Of a stretch of DNA of 36,905 nt, positions 1 to 8,586 are shown one piece after another; within the stretch, counting starts at the first letter, position 1; every line of letters begins with the position of its first letter. The notes below the pieces were generated by a model. The model was not told the origin of the DNA. It saw only the letters and a list, made by a program, of their open reading frames with translations, and ran no database searches. Origin of the DNA: Marinobacterium litorale DSM 23545 (lineage in GTDB: Bacteria; Pseudomonadota; Gammaproteobacteria; Pseudomonadales; Balneatricaceae); contig NZ_AUAZ01000036.1 in NCBI RefSeq assembly GCF_000428985.1, positions 1-36,905 on the forward strand, in the 5' to 3' direction. Position numbers and translations under genes: made by a program.

Positions 1-318
1 CTGGTGCAAGATGTTGACAAGCCGGTTTTCCTGATCCTCGATAACCACCCGGTTCATCATGCTCGTCGGGTTCGAGACTATGTTGAGAGTCTCGACGGCA
101 AGCTCAGGTTGTTCTTCCTGCCGCCGTACTCGCCGGAGCTGAATCCTGACGAGTCTGTTTGGGGCTATATCAAATACCATCACGTCGGTAAAAAGATCAT
201 TAACAGCAAAGAACAACTTCGGAGCACTGTTTACCGGCAGCTTCGACGTTTGCAAAAATTGCCACGACTATTGAAATCGTTTTTTGGCCATCCGGATTTG
301 GCTTATATCTCCGGGTAA
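1..318 (+). CDS. IS630-family transposase, C-terminal part (cut by window edge)
   Basis: The frame is open from base 1 and ends with TAA at 316-318, so only the last ~105 codons are visible. The segment LDNHPVHHA followed by LPPYSPELNPDESVW is the second half of the DDE catalytic core of IS630/Tc1-type transposases: the second Asp lies in LDNH and the final acidic residue in NPDES. The first catalytic Asp and the helix-turn-helix lie outside the window. The stop is only 12 bp from the 3' end of the convergent SulP gene, so the insertion sits right behind that gene. The terminal repeat of the element could not be resolved. Family call is firm; intactness is unknown. Confidence 0.85.
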   Translation: MVQDVDKPVFLILDNHPVHHARRVRDYVESLDGKLRLFFLPPYSPELNPDESVWGYIKYHHVGKKIINSKEQLRSTVYRQLRRLQKLPRLLKSFFGHPDLAYISG

Positions 319-330
319 TGTTCGCTTACT

Positions 331-1935
331 TTATTTCGAATTAGTAAGTAGTCCTGCACGACGCAGCTCATCCAAAACCGTTCCCTTGAAGGAGGCAAAA
401 AGCAAGGCGCCGCCCTGAGCTTCGATCCGTTGCTTTTCTTGTATCAGCATCTCGAAAGCCGATACATCCACGAAATTGATCCCTTTGCCGATGATCAGGA
501 TGCGCGGCGGGCCTTCACTCTGTTTCGACAGCGTGCGCAGGTGACGCTGAATGTGGTCGACGCAGCCGAAGAACATGGAGCCGTCGATGCGGATGATTTT
601 TAGCTGCGGGCATTCTTGAAGGTTGTAGCGGTGGATATTGCGCAGACTGCGACGCTCGCTGTCTTGCAACGGGGCCACCGGAATCATGGAGGGACGCGAG
701 GTGCGTCTGAGGTAGAGAGCGATGGAAAGAAATACGCCCACGTAAATCGAAAACTCCGGATTCACCAGCAGGGTAGCGGAGAAGGTGGCGCCGAGAACCA
801 GAGACTCGCTGCGGCTTGCGCTCACGATCTGGCGGATGTGGTGTGTATCGATCAGATTCCAGGCGATCAGCATAATGGCACCGGCCATGGCGGGCAGCGG
901 CAGCCAGTGTGTAAAGCTCGGGAACAGCAGTAGAACGAGTGCCACGATCAGGGCATTAATCAGCGCGGCCAGGGGGGTTCTGGCACCGGAAGTCAGGTTG
1001 GCGCCGGATCGCGTAAAGGAGCCGGACCCGGCAAAACAGCCGAAGAAACTGCCGATACTGTTAGCCAGCCCCTGGCCAACAAACTCCCGGTTTCCGCTGA
1101 TCGACTGATGGGTTTGGGCGGCCAGAGCGCGAGCGATACTGACCGCCTCGATCAGACCGAGCAGCGCCAGGGCGAAGGCACCGGATGCGAGGCTATCCAG
1201 TTCCGATAGCGTAAGCGAGGGCAGCGATGGGCTGGGCAGGCTCTTGGGCATGGTCCCGACCATTTCGATACCGGCTGTGCCGCCGCCCAGCAGCTGGCAG
1301 ACCACGGAGCCTGCGATCAACGCCAGCAACAGGTGGGGGAGGCGACGGTTTATCCGTCTCAAGGCGACCGCCGAAATCAATGTCACCAAGCCGATCACAA
1401 ACGGCCGCCAATCGGCCTGTTGCCACTGTCCGGCCAAAGCGCCGAGGGTTTCAAACAGGTTGAGGCCTCGATCAAGCTCTATGCCCAGTAAATAGCGTAT
1501 CTGACTGGCGGCGATGAGTATCGCTGCCCCTGCTGTAAAGCCGATGATGACCGTATGGGATATGAAGTTGACCAGCGAGCCGACCCGCAGCAGGCCCAGG
1601 CCGAACTGAATCAGTCCGACCAACAGTGTCAGCGTAATGACCGTGGAGACAAAGGCTTGCGAGCCGGGCTCGGCGACCCCGCTGACAATACTCATTATCA
1701 CCATCGACACGGCCGCGGCGGGCCCGGAGATCATCTGCCAGGATGAGCCGAACAGTGCGGCGATGGCGGCCACAATGATAGCGGTATAGAGGCCGGTCTC
1801 TGGCGGCATGCCGGCTATCAACGCATAGGCAACACCCTGGGGGAGGGCGATCACAGCACCGGTCAGGCCTGCAATCAGGTCCGCCCGCATCTGAGTGCCG
1901 CTCAATTGATGGCGCCATGGGAACAGATCGGCCAA
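331..1935 (-). CDS. SulP (SLC26)-family anion transporter with C-terminal STAS domain
   Basis: This 534-residue inner-membrane protein has the SulP layout: an N-terminal PQGVAYALIAGMPPETGLY segment, 10-12 hydrophobic helices up to about residue 410, then a cytoplasmic STAS domain (about 430-530). SulP proteins move sulfate, bicarbonate or organic anions. It is the last gene of the leftward betC-choX-SulP set, 86 bp downstream of the ChoX-like gene. Context suggests it handles choline-O-sulfate or the sulfate released by BetC, as importer or exporter; direction and substrate are inference. The first Met (MADLFPWRHQ) is taken as start because the first helix follows closely. Its 3' end lies 12 bp from an IS630 transposase. 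Confidence 0.88.
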   Translation of the reverse strand: MADLFPWRHQLSGTQMRADLIAGLTGAVIALPQGVAYALIAGMPPETGLYTAIIVAAIAALFGSSWQMISGPAAAVSMVIMSIVSGVAEPGSQAFVSTVITLTLLVGLIQFGLGLLRVGSLVNFISHTVIIGFTAGAAILIAASQIRYLLGIELDRGLNLFETLGALAGQWQQADWRPFVIGLVTLISAVALRRINRRLPHLLLALIAGSVVCQLLGGGTAGIEMVGTMPKSLPSPSLPSLTLSELDSLASGAFALALLGLIEAVSIARALAAQTHQSISGNREFVGQGLANSIGSFFGCFAGSGSFTRSGANLTSGARTPLAALINALIVALVLLLFPSFTHWLPLPAMAGAIMLIAWNLIDTHHIRQIVSASRSESLVLGATFSATLLVNPEFSIYVGVFLSIALYLRRTSRPSMIPVAPLQDSERRSLRNIHRYNLQECPQLKIIRIDGSMFFGCVDHIQRHLRTLSKQSEGPPRILIIGKGINFVDVSAFEMLIQEKQRIEAQGGALLFASFKGTVLDELRRAGLLTNSK

Positions 1936-1994
1936 GAGTTAACTCCGGTTCGGATTGGTGTGTGTGCGGAGTCTATCAGAAGGTGGCTAAGCGA

Positions 1995-2010
1995 GCGCCC
2001 CGAAGGGCGC
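1995..2010 (-). other. Intercistronic hairpin between choX-like and SulP genes
   Basis: A perfect 6-bp stem GCGCCC / GGGCGC with a CGAA tetraloop lies 11 bp past the choX-like stop codon. No T-run follows on the minus strand, so it is more likely an mRNA 3'-end stabiliser or processing signal than a full terminator. An almost identical hairpin occurs at 20580-20595. Confidence 0.55.
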
Positions 2011-2021
2011 GTTCGGGCAGA

Positions 2022-2972
2022 TCAGAGAGAGTCGAGCGCGCTCTTGACTACCGGTGTGGCGGGCTTGCCGTCCAGCGTTGTGATGCCATCCAGCCAGGTA
2101 TCGAGTACGGCGGGATTGGCCGCCAGCCAGCGTTGCGCCGCCGCAGCGGGTTTCATGCCGTCATCCAGGATGTATCCCATGATCTGATTTTCCATATCCA
2201 GCGTGAAGGTCATGTTTTGCAGCAGCTGACCGACGTTGGGACAGGCTTCGGAATAGCCTTTACGAGTCAGGGTACGAACCGTGGCACCACCAAAGTCAGG
2301 ACCAAAGTAGTCGTCGCCGCCGGTCAGGTAGGCGATCTCCATGGTGCTGTTCATTGGATGGGGTTCCCAGCCCAGGAAGACGATGAACTGATCACGTCGA
2401 ATTGCCCGGCGTACCTGGCTCATCACGCCCTGTTCTCCGGACTCGACCAGTTGCCAGTCGCTTAGATTAAAGTCGCCGCTGTCGATCATCTTCTGCAGCA
2501 GCTGGTTGGCGGGTGCCCCGGCTTCAATACCGTAAATCCGGTTGCGGAATTTGTCAGCTTGCGTCTGAAGATCGGCAAAATCGGTGATGCCGGCATCGTG
2601 GACATATTGCGGCACAGCCAGCGTAAACTTGGCACCGGTCAGGTTGGTGCCGACGATATCGAGAGAGTCGCCGTACTTGTCGATAAACTTCTGTTGGGCC
2701 GGCATCCAGTTGCCTAGGAAGAGGTCCACTTCGCCGCTCTTTAAGCCTTCGAAGCCGATGGGTACGGCCAGGGTTTCCACCTTGGCATCATAGCCCAGCG
2801 TATCCAGCAGGACTTCCGTTACGCCGTTAGTGGCGGCGATATCGGTCCAGCCCGGGCCGCTCAGAGTGACCTGCTTGCAGCTGTGATCGTTCGCCAAGGC
2901 CGCCCCGGCGTTCAGTGTTCCAGCCAACCCCAAAGCCAGGGTCAGGTTTAGAGTCTTTTTCATCGCGTTCAT
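2022..2972 (-). CDS. choX: ChoX-like choline/betaine ABC substrate-binding protein
   Basis: Periplasmic binding protein of the glycine-betaine/choline (OpuAC) family, 316 residues from the chosen start. A signal peptide (MNAMKKTLNLTLALGLAG..., cleavage near AALA-ND, about residue 27) precedes the mature domain. Segments GPGWTD, GNWMPAQQ and GWEPHPMN match the positions where ChoX proteins carry the tryptophans of the quaternary-amine cage. The start at 2972 is preferred over one at 3002 because it has an AGAGGA ribosome site about 6 nt upstream and places the signal peptide at the N-terminus. It lies 30 bp after betC, so both are probably co-transcribed. No permease or ATPase gene lies beside it, so it must borrow a membrane complex encoded elsewhere. 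Choline versus choline-O-sulfate as ligand cannot be decided from sequence. Confidence 0.88.
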   Translation of the reverse strand: MNAMKKTLNLTLALGLAGTLNAGAALANDHSCKQVTLSGPGWTDIAATNGVTEVLLDTLGYDAKVETLAVPIGFEGLKSGEVDLFLGNWMPAQQKFIDKYGDSLDIVGTNLTGAKFTLAVPQYVHDAGITDFADLQTQADKFRNRIYGIEAGAPANQLLQKMIDSGDFNLSDWQLVESGEQGVMSQVRRAIRRDQFIVFLGWEPHPMNSTMEIAYLTGGDDYFGPDFGGATVRTLTRKGYSEACPNVGQLLQNMTFTLDMENQIMGYILDDGMKPAAAAQRWLAANPAVLDTWLDGITTLDGKPATPVVKSALDSL

Positions 2973-3002
2973 CGGTTTTCCTCTGTTGGTGGACGGTGGC
3001 AC

Positions 3003-4523
3003 TCAGGCCGAGGGTTGCGGAAAACGCGCACGGCGCTCCAGGTCGTCCAGATCGATAGTGTTGCGCATGTAGCTGCGGCTCGCATCCACCATGGGCTGGT
3101 GGTCCCACTTGGGCTCGATACCCTGGCGGTGTGCTTCGGCGATAAAGCGTCGGCGCTGCTGGCTAATCAGTACACGCTCGGTAATCGCGTCGCTGTCCCA
3201 GCGTTGCGCGGCCTCCTGACGAAACGCTGCGAGTTGTTCTGCATATGCGGGGTTCGTTGTCAGGTTGTTCATCTCCTTGGGATCGGCCTCAAGATCAAAT
3301 AGCTGTTCCGGATCGGTCTCGCAGCAGACATATTTGAATCGGCCCCGGCGAATCATAAACAGGGGAGCGGTTACCCCCTCGCCGGTGTATTCACCGATGA
3401 CTTCGTCATGTCCACCCTGGTCGAGCAGGTGGGGCATCAGGCTGCGGCCATCGATCGGCATAACGTATTTCGGGGGTTTTTGAGGGGAGGCGAGCTCCAC
3501 CAGAGTCGGTAACAGGTCCAGGGTGGATATGGACTCTGTGACGCGGTGTGGCTCAAAACGTTGTGGTGCCCAGACCAGCATGGGAACCCGGGCTGACCAT
3601 TCGAAAAAGCTCATTTTATACCAGAGTCCGCGCTCACCCAGCATATCTCCGTGATCGCCTGAGAAAATAACAATGGTGTTCTGATCAAGCCCTGTTTCTT
3701 TGAGGGAGTTCAGCAGACTGCCGATCTGGTCATCCACATAGCTGACATTGCCATAGTAGGCCCGGCGGGCGTTGCGGATCTGCTTCTCGCTGATCTCTCG
3801 CTCATCTTTCTGGTAAACATGCAGCAGGCGTTGGGAGTGAGGGTCCTGCTCGGCATCGGCGATATTGACTGAGGGCAGGTCGATCTCATCCTCTGTGTAG
3901 CGGTCCCAGTATTCCCGGGGTGTTGCGTAGGGATCATGGGGATGGGTCATGGAAACGGTCAGGAAAAACGGGCGTTGATCTTCACTCCGAGCGTGGTTGT
4001 ACAGGTAGCGTCGGGCGTGGAACACCACTTCATCGTCAAAGTCGAGCTGGTTGGTCCGTACGACAGGCCCCGCCTGAGTGACCGATGACATGTTGTGATA
4101 GTACGTTGGCCGTTGATCAAAGTTTTGCCAGTCGACAAACCAGCCGTAATCGGCGGGGTAGATATCCGTGGTTAAGCGCTCTTCGTATCCATGGAGCTGG
4201 TCCGGGCCACAGAAGTGCATTTTGCCGGAGAGCGCTGTGCGATATCCGGCGTGGCGCAGGTAGTGTGCAAATGTAGGGTAGTCGGCCGGGAAGTCCGCGG
4301 CATTGTCCCAGGCACCGATGCGGGAGGGTAGCTGTCCTGTCATCAACACATACCGGCTTGGTGCACAGAGCGGACTGTTGCAGTAGGCGGATTCGAACAC
4401 CACACCCTGCTCCGCCAGCTGATCAAGGTTAGGGGTTTTGGCGGTCTTGCCTCCGAGAAAGGAAAGGACCGGGGCGGCCAGCTGGTCGGCCATAATGAAC
4501 AAGATATTGGGCTGTTCCTGCAT
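3003..4523 (-). CDS. betC: Choline-sulfatase
   Basis: Hydrolyses choline-O-sulfate to choline and sulfate, giving a precursor of the osmoprotectant glycine betaine and a sulfur source. The 506-residue protein begins with the sulfatase metal-site motif ILFIMADQ. It carries the CAPSR signature in which Cys53 is converted to formylglycine, a GKMHFCGPDQLHGYE segment, and FSGDHGDMLGERGLW for further metal and sulfate ligands. The C-terminal stretch ending MRNTIDLDDLERRARFP is the choline-sulfatase-specific tail, which separates BetC from other sulfatases. It is cytoplasmic (no signal peptide) and first in the leftward operon, divergent from the LysR gene at 4664. The ribosome site before the ATG is weak. 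The oxidation genes betA and betB are not in the window. Confidence 0.95.
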   Translation of the reverse strand: MQEQPNILFIMADQLAAPVLSFLGGKTAKTPNLDQLAEQGVVFESAYCNSPLCAPSRYVLMTGQLPSRIGAWDNAADFPADYPTFAHYLRHAGYRTALSGKMHFCGPDQLHGYEERLTTDIYPADYGWFVDWQNFDQRPTYYHNMSSVTQAGPVVRTNQLDFDDEVVFHARRYLYNHARSEDQRPFFLTVSMTHPHDPYATPREYWDRYTEDEIDLPSVNIADAEQDPHSQRLLHVYQKDEREISEKQIRNARRAYYGNVSYVDDQIGSLLNSLKETGLDQNTIVIFSGDHGDMLGERGLWYKMSFFEWSARVPMLVWAPQRFEPHRVTESISTLDLLPTLVELASPQKPPKYVMPIDGRSLMPHLLDQGGHDEVIGEYTGEGVTAPLFMIRRGRFKYVCCETDPEQLFDLEADPKEMNNLTTNPAYAEQLAAFRQEAAQRWDSDAITERVLISQQRRRFIAEAHRQGIEPKWDHQPMVDASRSYMRNTIDLDDLERRARFPQPSA

Positions 4524-4569
4524 GAGATGACTGCGCCTGCTTAAGTTTATAAGTCCGGTTTGTGATTAG

Positions 4570-4614
4570 ATCGATTTATCGATTAGTCGCTCTACTTCAG
4601 GGTTCCATACGGAA
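4570..4614. promoter_or_regulatory. Candidate operators in the betC/LysR divergent promoter region
   Basis: The 140-bp gap between the divergent betC and LysR starts holds ATCGAT-TT-ATCGAT (4570-4583) and TTCC-ATAC-GGAA (4603-4614). Both are dyads of the size bound by LysR-type regulators, whose sites usually lie between the regulator gene and its target. Binding is inference. Confidence 0.4.
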
Positions 4615-4663
4615 AAAACGGTGTAAACTGACTGAAAACTGATACTTGGGATTAGTGAGGCTA

Positions 4664-5590
4664 ATGGTATTTGCGGAACGTTTGCCTGCGCTGCAGAGTC
4701 TGATCGTATTCGAGGCCGCAGCGCGACACCTGAGTTTTACGGCAGCCGCCCGGGAGCTGGGCACGACTCAGTCTGCGGTAAGCCAGCAGGTAAGGGGGCT
4801 GGAAGAGGAGTTGCAGCTGGAGCTGTTTCTCCGGGTGTATCGTGGTGTGGAGCTGACCGATGAAGGTCGTGCATTGCACCATGCGGTGGAGGAGGGGCTG
4901 CACCGGATCGCCGGAACCCTGGAACAACTGCAGTACCGACGCCAACATCAACGGCTGACGGTGGCCACCGATTTTGCATTCGCCGCCTACTGGCTGATGC
5001 CTCGGCTGCCTGATTTCCGTAGCCGGTATCCAGAGGTGGATGTGCGCATCATGACCTCTCAGGGTGGGGATGGACTTCAGCCGAAAGATGCGGATGTGGC
5101 AATTAGCTTCTGTGGCACGCCGCCAACCCAACGCGGTGCCAGGCGGCTATTTGCCGAGGAGGTGTTTCCGATCTGCAGCCCCGCACTGCTGGAGCGGCTG
5201 GGCGCACCTCAAAAGGCTGACCAGCTGCTAACGATGCCATTGCTGAGCTTGCGCGCCGAATCGGGAGCCGGTTGGTTAGAGTGGAAGGATCTGCTCCAGC
5301 ATTTGGGTGTAGAGCCCAAATCCGATGATCCGGTTTTGACCTTCGACAACTACACGCTTCTGATACAGGCGGCATTGGCCGGCCAGGGCGTGGGGCTGGG
5401 CTGGGGCACGCTTGTCGATGATTTGATAGATCGGGGTCTGCTCGTTGCCCTGCGCGACTTTACCGTTCATACCCGGGGCGGTTACTTTCTAAGAGAGCCC
5501 CGGCCTCGCGAGCCGGTCAATGCCAAGCGCCACTTCGTACACTGGCTGCTGCAAACTCGCACTACCGAGATCGAAGAGAACGATGACTAG
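4664..5590 (+). CDS. LysR-type regulator of choline-sulfate utilisation
   Basis: A 308-residue LysR-family activator. The N-terminal winged helix-turn-helix is at about residues 6-65 (LSFTAAARELGTTQSAVSQQ), followed by a co-inducer-binding domain. Position divergent to betC is the usual place for its regulator, so it probably activates betC-choX-SulP in response to choline-O-sulfate or choline (inference). The ATG at 4664 is preferred over a TTG at 4646 because GTGAGG stands just upstream. Its stop overlaps the start of the ABC exporter gene in the sequence ATGACTAG, so the two are probably translationally coupled. Confidence 0.85.
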   Translation: MVFAERLPALQSLIVFEAAARHLSFTAAARELGTTQSAVSQQVRGLEEELQLELFLRVYRGVELTDEGRALHHAVEEGLHRIAGTLEQLQYRRQHQRLTVATDFAFAAYWLMPRLPDFRSRYPEVDVRIMTSQGGDGLQPKDADVAISFCGTPPTQRGARRLFAEEVFPICSPALLERLGAPQKADQLLTMPLLSLRAESGAGWLEWKDLLQHLGVEPKSDDPVLTFDNYTLLIQAALAGQGVGLGWGTLVDDLIDRGLLVALRDFTVHTRGGYFLREPRPREPVNAKRHFVHWLLQTRTTEIEENDD

Positions 5591-7409
5591 CATGCAACCC
5601 AAGGAGCTTCCCGGTTCGCCGCAGGATGTCTCTCAACATTATGACTGGCGCTATATTCTGAATATCGGCCTCAAGCACCGGCGTGAGTTGATCCTGGCCA
5701 ATATCATCGCAATTCTGGCGACGACGGTGTCTGTTCCCCTGCCGTTGCTGATGCCATTGCTGGTGGACGAGGTGTTGCTGGATAAACCGGGCGTGGTTGT
5801 CGAAACGGTCAACGGGATGACCCCTGAGGGTTGGCACGGGCCTATTCTGTATATCGGAGCGGTATTGCTGTTCACGGTGATTCTGCGTCTGTTTGCCCTG
5901 GGCCTTAACGTTTGGCAAACCCGCCAGTTCACGATCATCTCCAAGGACGTGATCTTTCGGATTCGGGCCAGCCTTCTGCAGCGATTACAGAAGATCTCGA
6001 TGAATGAGTATGAAACCCTGGGCAGTGGAACCGTGGCCTCCCATTTTGTGACGGACCTGGATACCGTTGACCGCTTTGTCGGGACATCGGTCAGTCGCCT
6101 GTTAGTAGCCACGTTATCGATTATCGGCACGGCCGTGATTCTACTCTGGATGCACTGGCAGCTGGCGCTGTTTATCCTCTTTCTGAACCCCTTGGTGATC
6201 TATCTGACCATGGCGATCGGCAAGCGGGTCAAGTTGCTGAAAAAGCGGGAGAACAAGGCGTTCGAGGTGTTTCAGGGGGCGCTGACTGAAACCCTGGATG
6301 CGATTCAGCAGATCCGTGCCGGTAACCGCGAACGTCATTATTTAATGCGTCTGACCGACCGTGCCCGTGAGGTGCGGGACCACTCCACGGCGTTTGAGTG
6401 GCAGTCGGATGCGACCAGCCGCTTAAGTTTCATCCTGTTCATGATCGGGGTCGATGTGTTTCGCGCAGCGGCCATGCTGATGGTGGTGTTCTCCGACCTG
6501 AGTATCGGTCAGATGATGGCGGTCTTCGGCTATCTCTGGTTCATGATGGGACCGGTACAGGAGGTACTGGGTATTCAGTACGCCTGGTTCGGAGCCCGTG
6601 CAGCACTAACCCGGGTCAACCGTTTGATGGACCTGCATCTCGAGCCCGCTTACCCGCACCTTCAAAACCCGTTCGAGGGCAGGAAGCAGGTTGCCATCGA
6701 GCTCGACGATATCCATTTCAGCTACATCGAAGGCCAGGAGGTGTTGCGCGGGATCAGTCTGAAAATTGCGCCCGGGGAGAAGGTGGCGCTGGTGGGTGCC
6801 AGCGGCGGGGGCAAGTCTACGCTGGTGCAGGTATTGCTCGGCCTCTATCCACCCCAGAAAGGCGTGGTGCGCTTTGACGGGGTGCCTGTCACCCAGATTG
6901 GTCTGGACTGTGTTCGGGAAAATGTGGCGACAGTACTTCAGGCTCCAGCCCTGTTTAATGGCAGTGTTCGAGAAAACCTGGCGATGGGGCGTGAGTTCGA
7001 AGAGGAACAGCTCTGGCAGGCGCTGGAAGTGGCGCAGCTTCGTGAATTTGTCGAGGGACTCGATCAACAGCTCGATACGCGGGTGGGGCGTCAGGGGGTT
7101 CGCCTTTCAGGGGGGCAGCGCCAGCGCCTGGCTGTCGCCCGCATGGTCTTGAGCGACCCCAGCGTGGTGATTCTGGACGAGGCGACGTCGGCGCTGGATA
7201 CAGAGACTGAATACGCGTTGCATCGCGCTTTGGAAAGCTTTTTAGCCGGGCGAACCACTATTATTGTGGCTCATCGACTCAGTGCCGTGCGCCAGGCCGA
7301 TCATGTCTATGTCTTTGAGGGTGGGCAGATCAGCGAGCGCGGCAGTCATGAAGAGTTGCTCAGTCAGAACGGCCTCTATGCGCGGCTGTATGGTACCCGG
7401 CAGAGGTGA
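5583..7409 (+). CDS. ABC-type exporter, fused membrane and ATPase domains
   Basis: A 608-residue half-transporter of the lipid/drug/peptide exporter class that works as a homodimer in the inner membrane. The first ~330 residues hold six hydrophobic helices. The ATPase domain follows with Walker A GASGGGKST, Q-loop VLQAPALFNGSVREN, signature LSGGQRQR, Walker B VVILDEATSAL and switch His in IIVAHRLS; all key residues are present. The ATG at 5583 overlaps the LysR stop by 8 bp; an in-frame ATG at 5592 is the alternative. The next gene, a phospholipase-D-like protein, starts 2 bp after the stop, so LysR, exporter and PLD form a tight unit. The partner suggests a lipid substrate, but that is inference. 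Confidence 0.9.
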   Translation: MTSMQPKELPGSPQDVSQHYDWRYILNIGLKHRRELILANIIAILATTVSVPLPLLMPLLVDEVLLDKPGVVVETVNGMTPEGWHGPILYIGAVLLFTVILRLFALGLNVWQTRQFTIISKDVIFRIRASLLQRLQKISMNEYETLGSGTVASHFVTDLDTVDRFVGTSVSRLLVATLSIIGTAVILLWMHWQLALFILFLNPLVIYLTMAIGKRVKLLKKRENKAFEVFQGALTETLDAIQQIRAGNRERHYLMRLTDRAREVRDHSTAFEWQSDATSRLSFILFMIGVDVFRAAAMLMVVFSDLSIGQMMAVFGYLWFMMGPVQEVLGIQYAWFGARAALTRVNRLMDLHLEPAYPHLQNPFEGRKQVAIELDDIHFSYIEGQEVLRGISLKIAPGEKVALVGASGGGKSTLVQVLLGLYPPQKGVVRFDGVPVTQIGLDCVRENVATVLQAPALFNGSVRENLAMGREFEEEQLWQALEVAQLREFVEGLDQQLDTRVGRQGVRLSGGQRQRLAVARMVLSDPSVVILDEATSALDTETEYALHRALESFLAGRTTIIVAHRLSAVRQADHVYVFEGGQISERGSHEELLSQNGLYARLYGTRQR

Positions 7410-7411
7410 GC

Positions 7412-8539
7412 ATGCGTCGTCCCGAGTGTCCTTGGCGCGATGGAAACGATATCCAGCTGATCGTAGACGCGGCACAGTTCTATCCCGCTATGCTGGAAGC
7501 GATTACTCAGGCCCGGGAGTCCGTGCTGCTGGAGATGTACCTGGTCTCCAGTGGTGCGGTCATGGACACGTTTATACAGGCTCTGGGGCAAGCGGCGCAG
7601 CGCGGCGTGGCGGTGCGTGTTTTATTTGATCACTACGGCGCACGGGACCTGGGACGACGTGATCGACAGCGTATGCGCGACACCGGCGTGGAGCTGGTTT
7701 TTTACAATCCTCTATCGCTGGGAAAGTGGAGTGCAAACTTGTCCCGGGATCACCGTAAACTGCTGGTGGTTGATTATTCCCTTGCGTTCATCGGCGGTTC
7801 AGGGCTGACCGATGAATATCTGTATGCGGATCCAACACAGAGGGAGACGCCCTGGCATGAACTGATGTGCCGGGTACGTGGTCCTGTGGTGGCCGACTTG
7901 GTGGGGCTGTTTGAGCGGCTCTGGTGCAGAAGCCTGGGCAGTGCTCTTGAGGGCGGGCGTATTCAATTACCGGAGACGGGGGCTGCGCGGATTCGTGTGC
8001 TGACTTCTGAGGGCCCGACCCGTCAGCATTTAAAGCTCAGTGTGCTGCGCTCTATTCATTTTTCACGAAAACGGGTGTGGATCTGCACCGCCTATTTTCT
8101 GCCTTCGCTGTCGTTGCGGCTGGCCCTGCGCTACGCAGCGCGTCGAGGGCTGGATGTGAGACTGCTGGTGGCCGGACCTCTGACAGATCATCGATGGATC
8201 TATCATGCCTCCAAACGGTACTACCGACGCTTGTTAAACGCGGGTGTCAGGATTTATGAGTACCAGCCGCGCATGCTCCATTCCAAGATTGCACTGCTCG
8301 ATGAGCGGGTGTCGGTGGGCTCGTGTAATCTGGATCATTGGAATCTACGCTGGAACCAGGAGGCTAATATTGAGGTCGATGAAAGGACATTCAGTGAGTC
8401 GGTGGTTCAGTTGTTTGAAAGAGACTTTGCCGACAGCGAAGAGATTACGGCAGAGGTCTGGGCGAAAAGGCCCTGGACACGGAAGCTGAAAGAGTTGATC
8501 TGGGCATTGGTCTGCCAGTGGATCTTGAGAATTCGATAG
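7412..8539 (+). CDS. Phospholipase D / cardiolipin synthase-like protein
   Basis: A 375-residue protein with two HKD half-sites: DHRKLLVVD near residue 115 followed by GGSG, and LHSKIALLDERVSVGSCN near residue 290. Each has the His-x-Lys-x4-Asp pattern of the PLD superfamily. In bacteria such proteins without long N-terminal membrane helices resemble ClsB/ClsC cardiolipin synthases, which join phosphatidyl groups; hydrolase activity is an alternative. A C-terminal hydrophobic segment (about 360-372) may touch the membrane. The start at 7412 is chosen because AGAGG lies 5 nt upstream; a GTG at 7406 would overlap the previous stop. Being directly behind the ABC exporter suggests a shared role in envelope lipids. 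Confidence 0.85.
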   Translation: MRRPECPWRDGNDIQLIVDAAQFYPAMLEAITQARESVLLEMYLVSSGAVMDTFIQALGQAAQRGVAVRVLFDHYGARDLGRRDRQRMRDTGVELVFYNPLSLGKWSANLSRDHRKLLVVDYSLAFIGGSGLTDEYLYADPTQRETPWHELMCRVRGPVVADLVGLFERLWCRSLGSALEGGRIQLPETGAARIRVLTSEGPTRQHLKLSVLRSIHFSRKRVWICTAYFLPSLSLRLALRYAARRGLDVRLLVAGPLTDHRWIYHASKRYYRRLLNAGVRIYEYQPRMLHSKIALLDERVSVGSCNLDHWNLRWNQEANIEVDERTFSESVVQLFERDFADSEEITAEVWAKRPWTRKLKELIWALVCQWILRIR

Positions 8540-8544
8540 GGCAA

Positions 8545-8560
8545 GGGTGGTGAGCCACCC
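8545..8560 (+). other. Short hairpin between PLD-like and lipoprotein genes
   Basis: GGGTGG-TGAG-CCACCC forms a perfect 6-bp stem in the 47-bp gap. There is no T-run, so it is at best an mRNA stabilising or partial termination element. Confidence 0.35.
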
Positions 8561-8586
8561 CTATGCGCCCGTCAGGAGGTGGATAT

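Noticed and set aside
5520-5582. Upstream extension of the ABC exporter start
   Set aside because: Would overlap the LysR gene by 71 bp and adds residues unlike the family; the ATG at 5583 is in the usual place.
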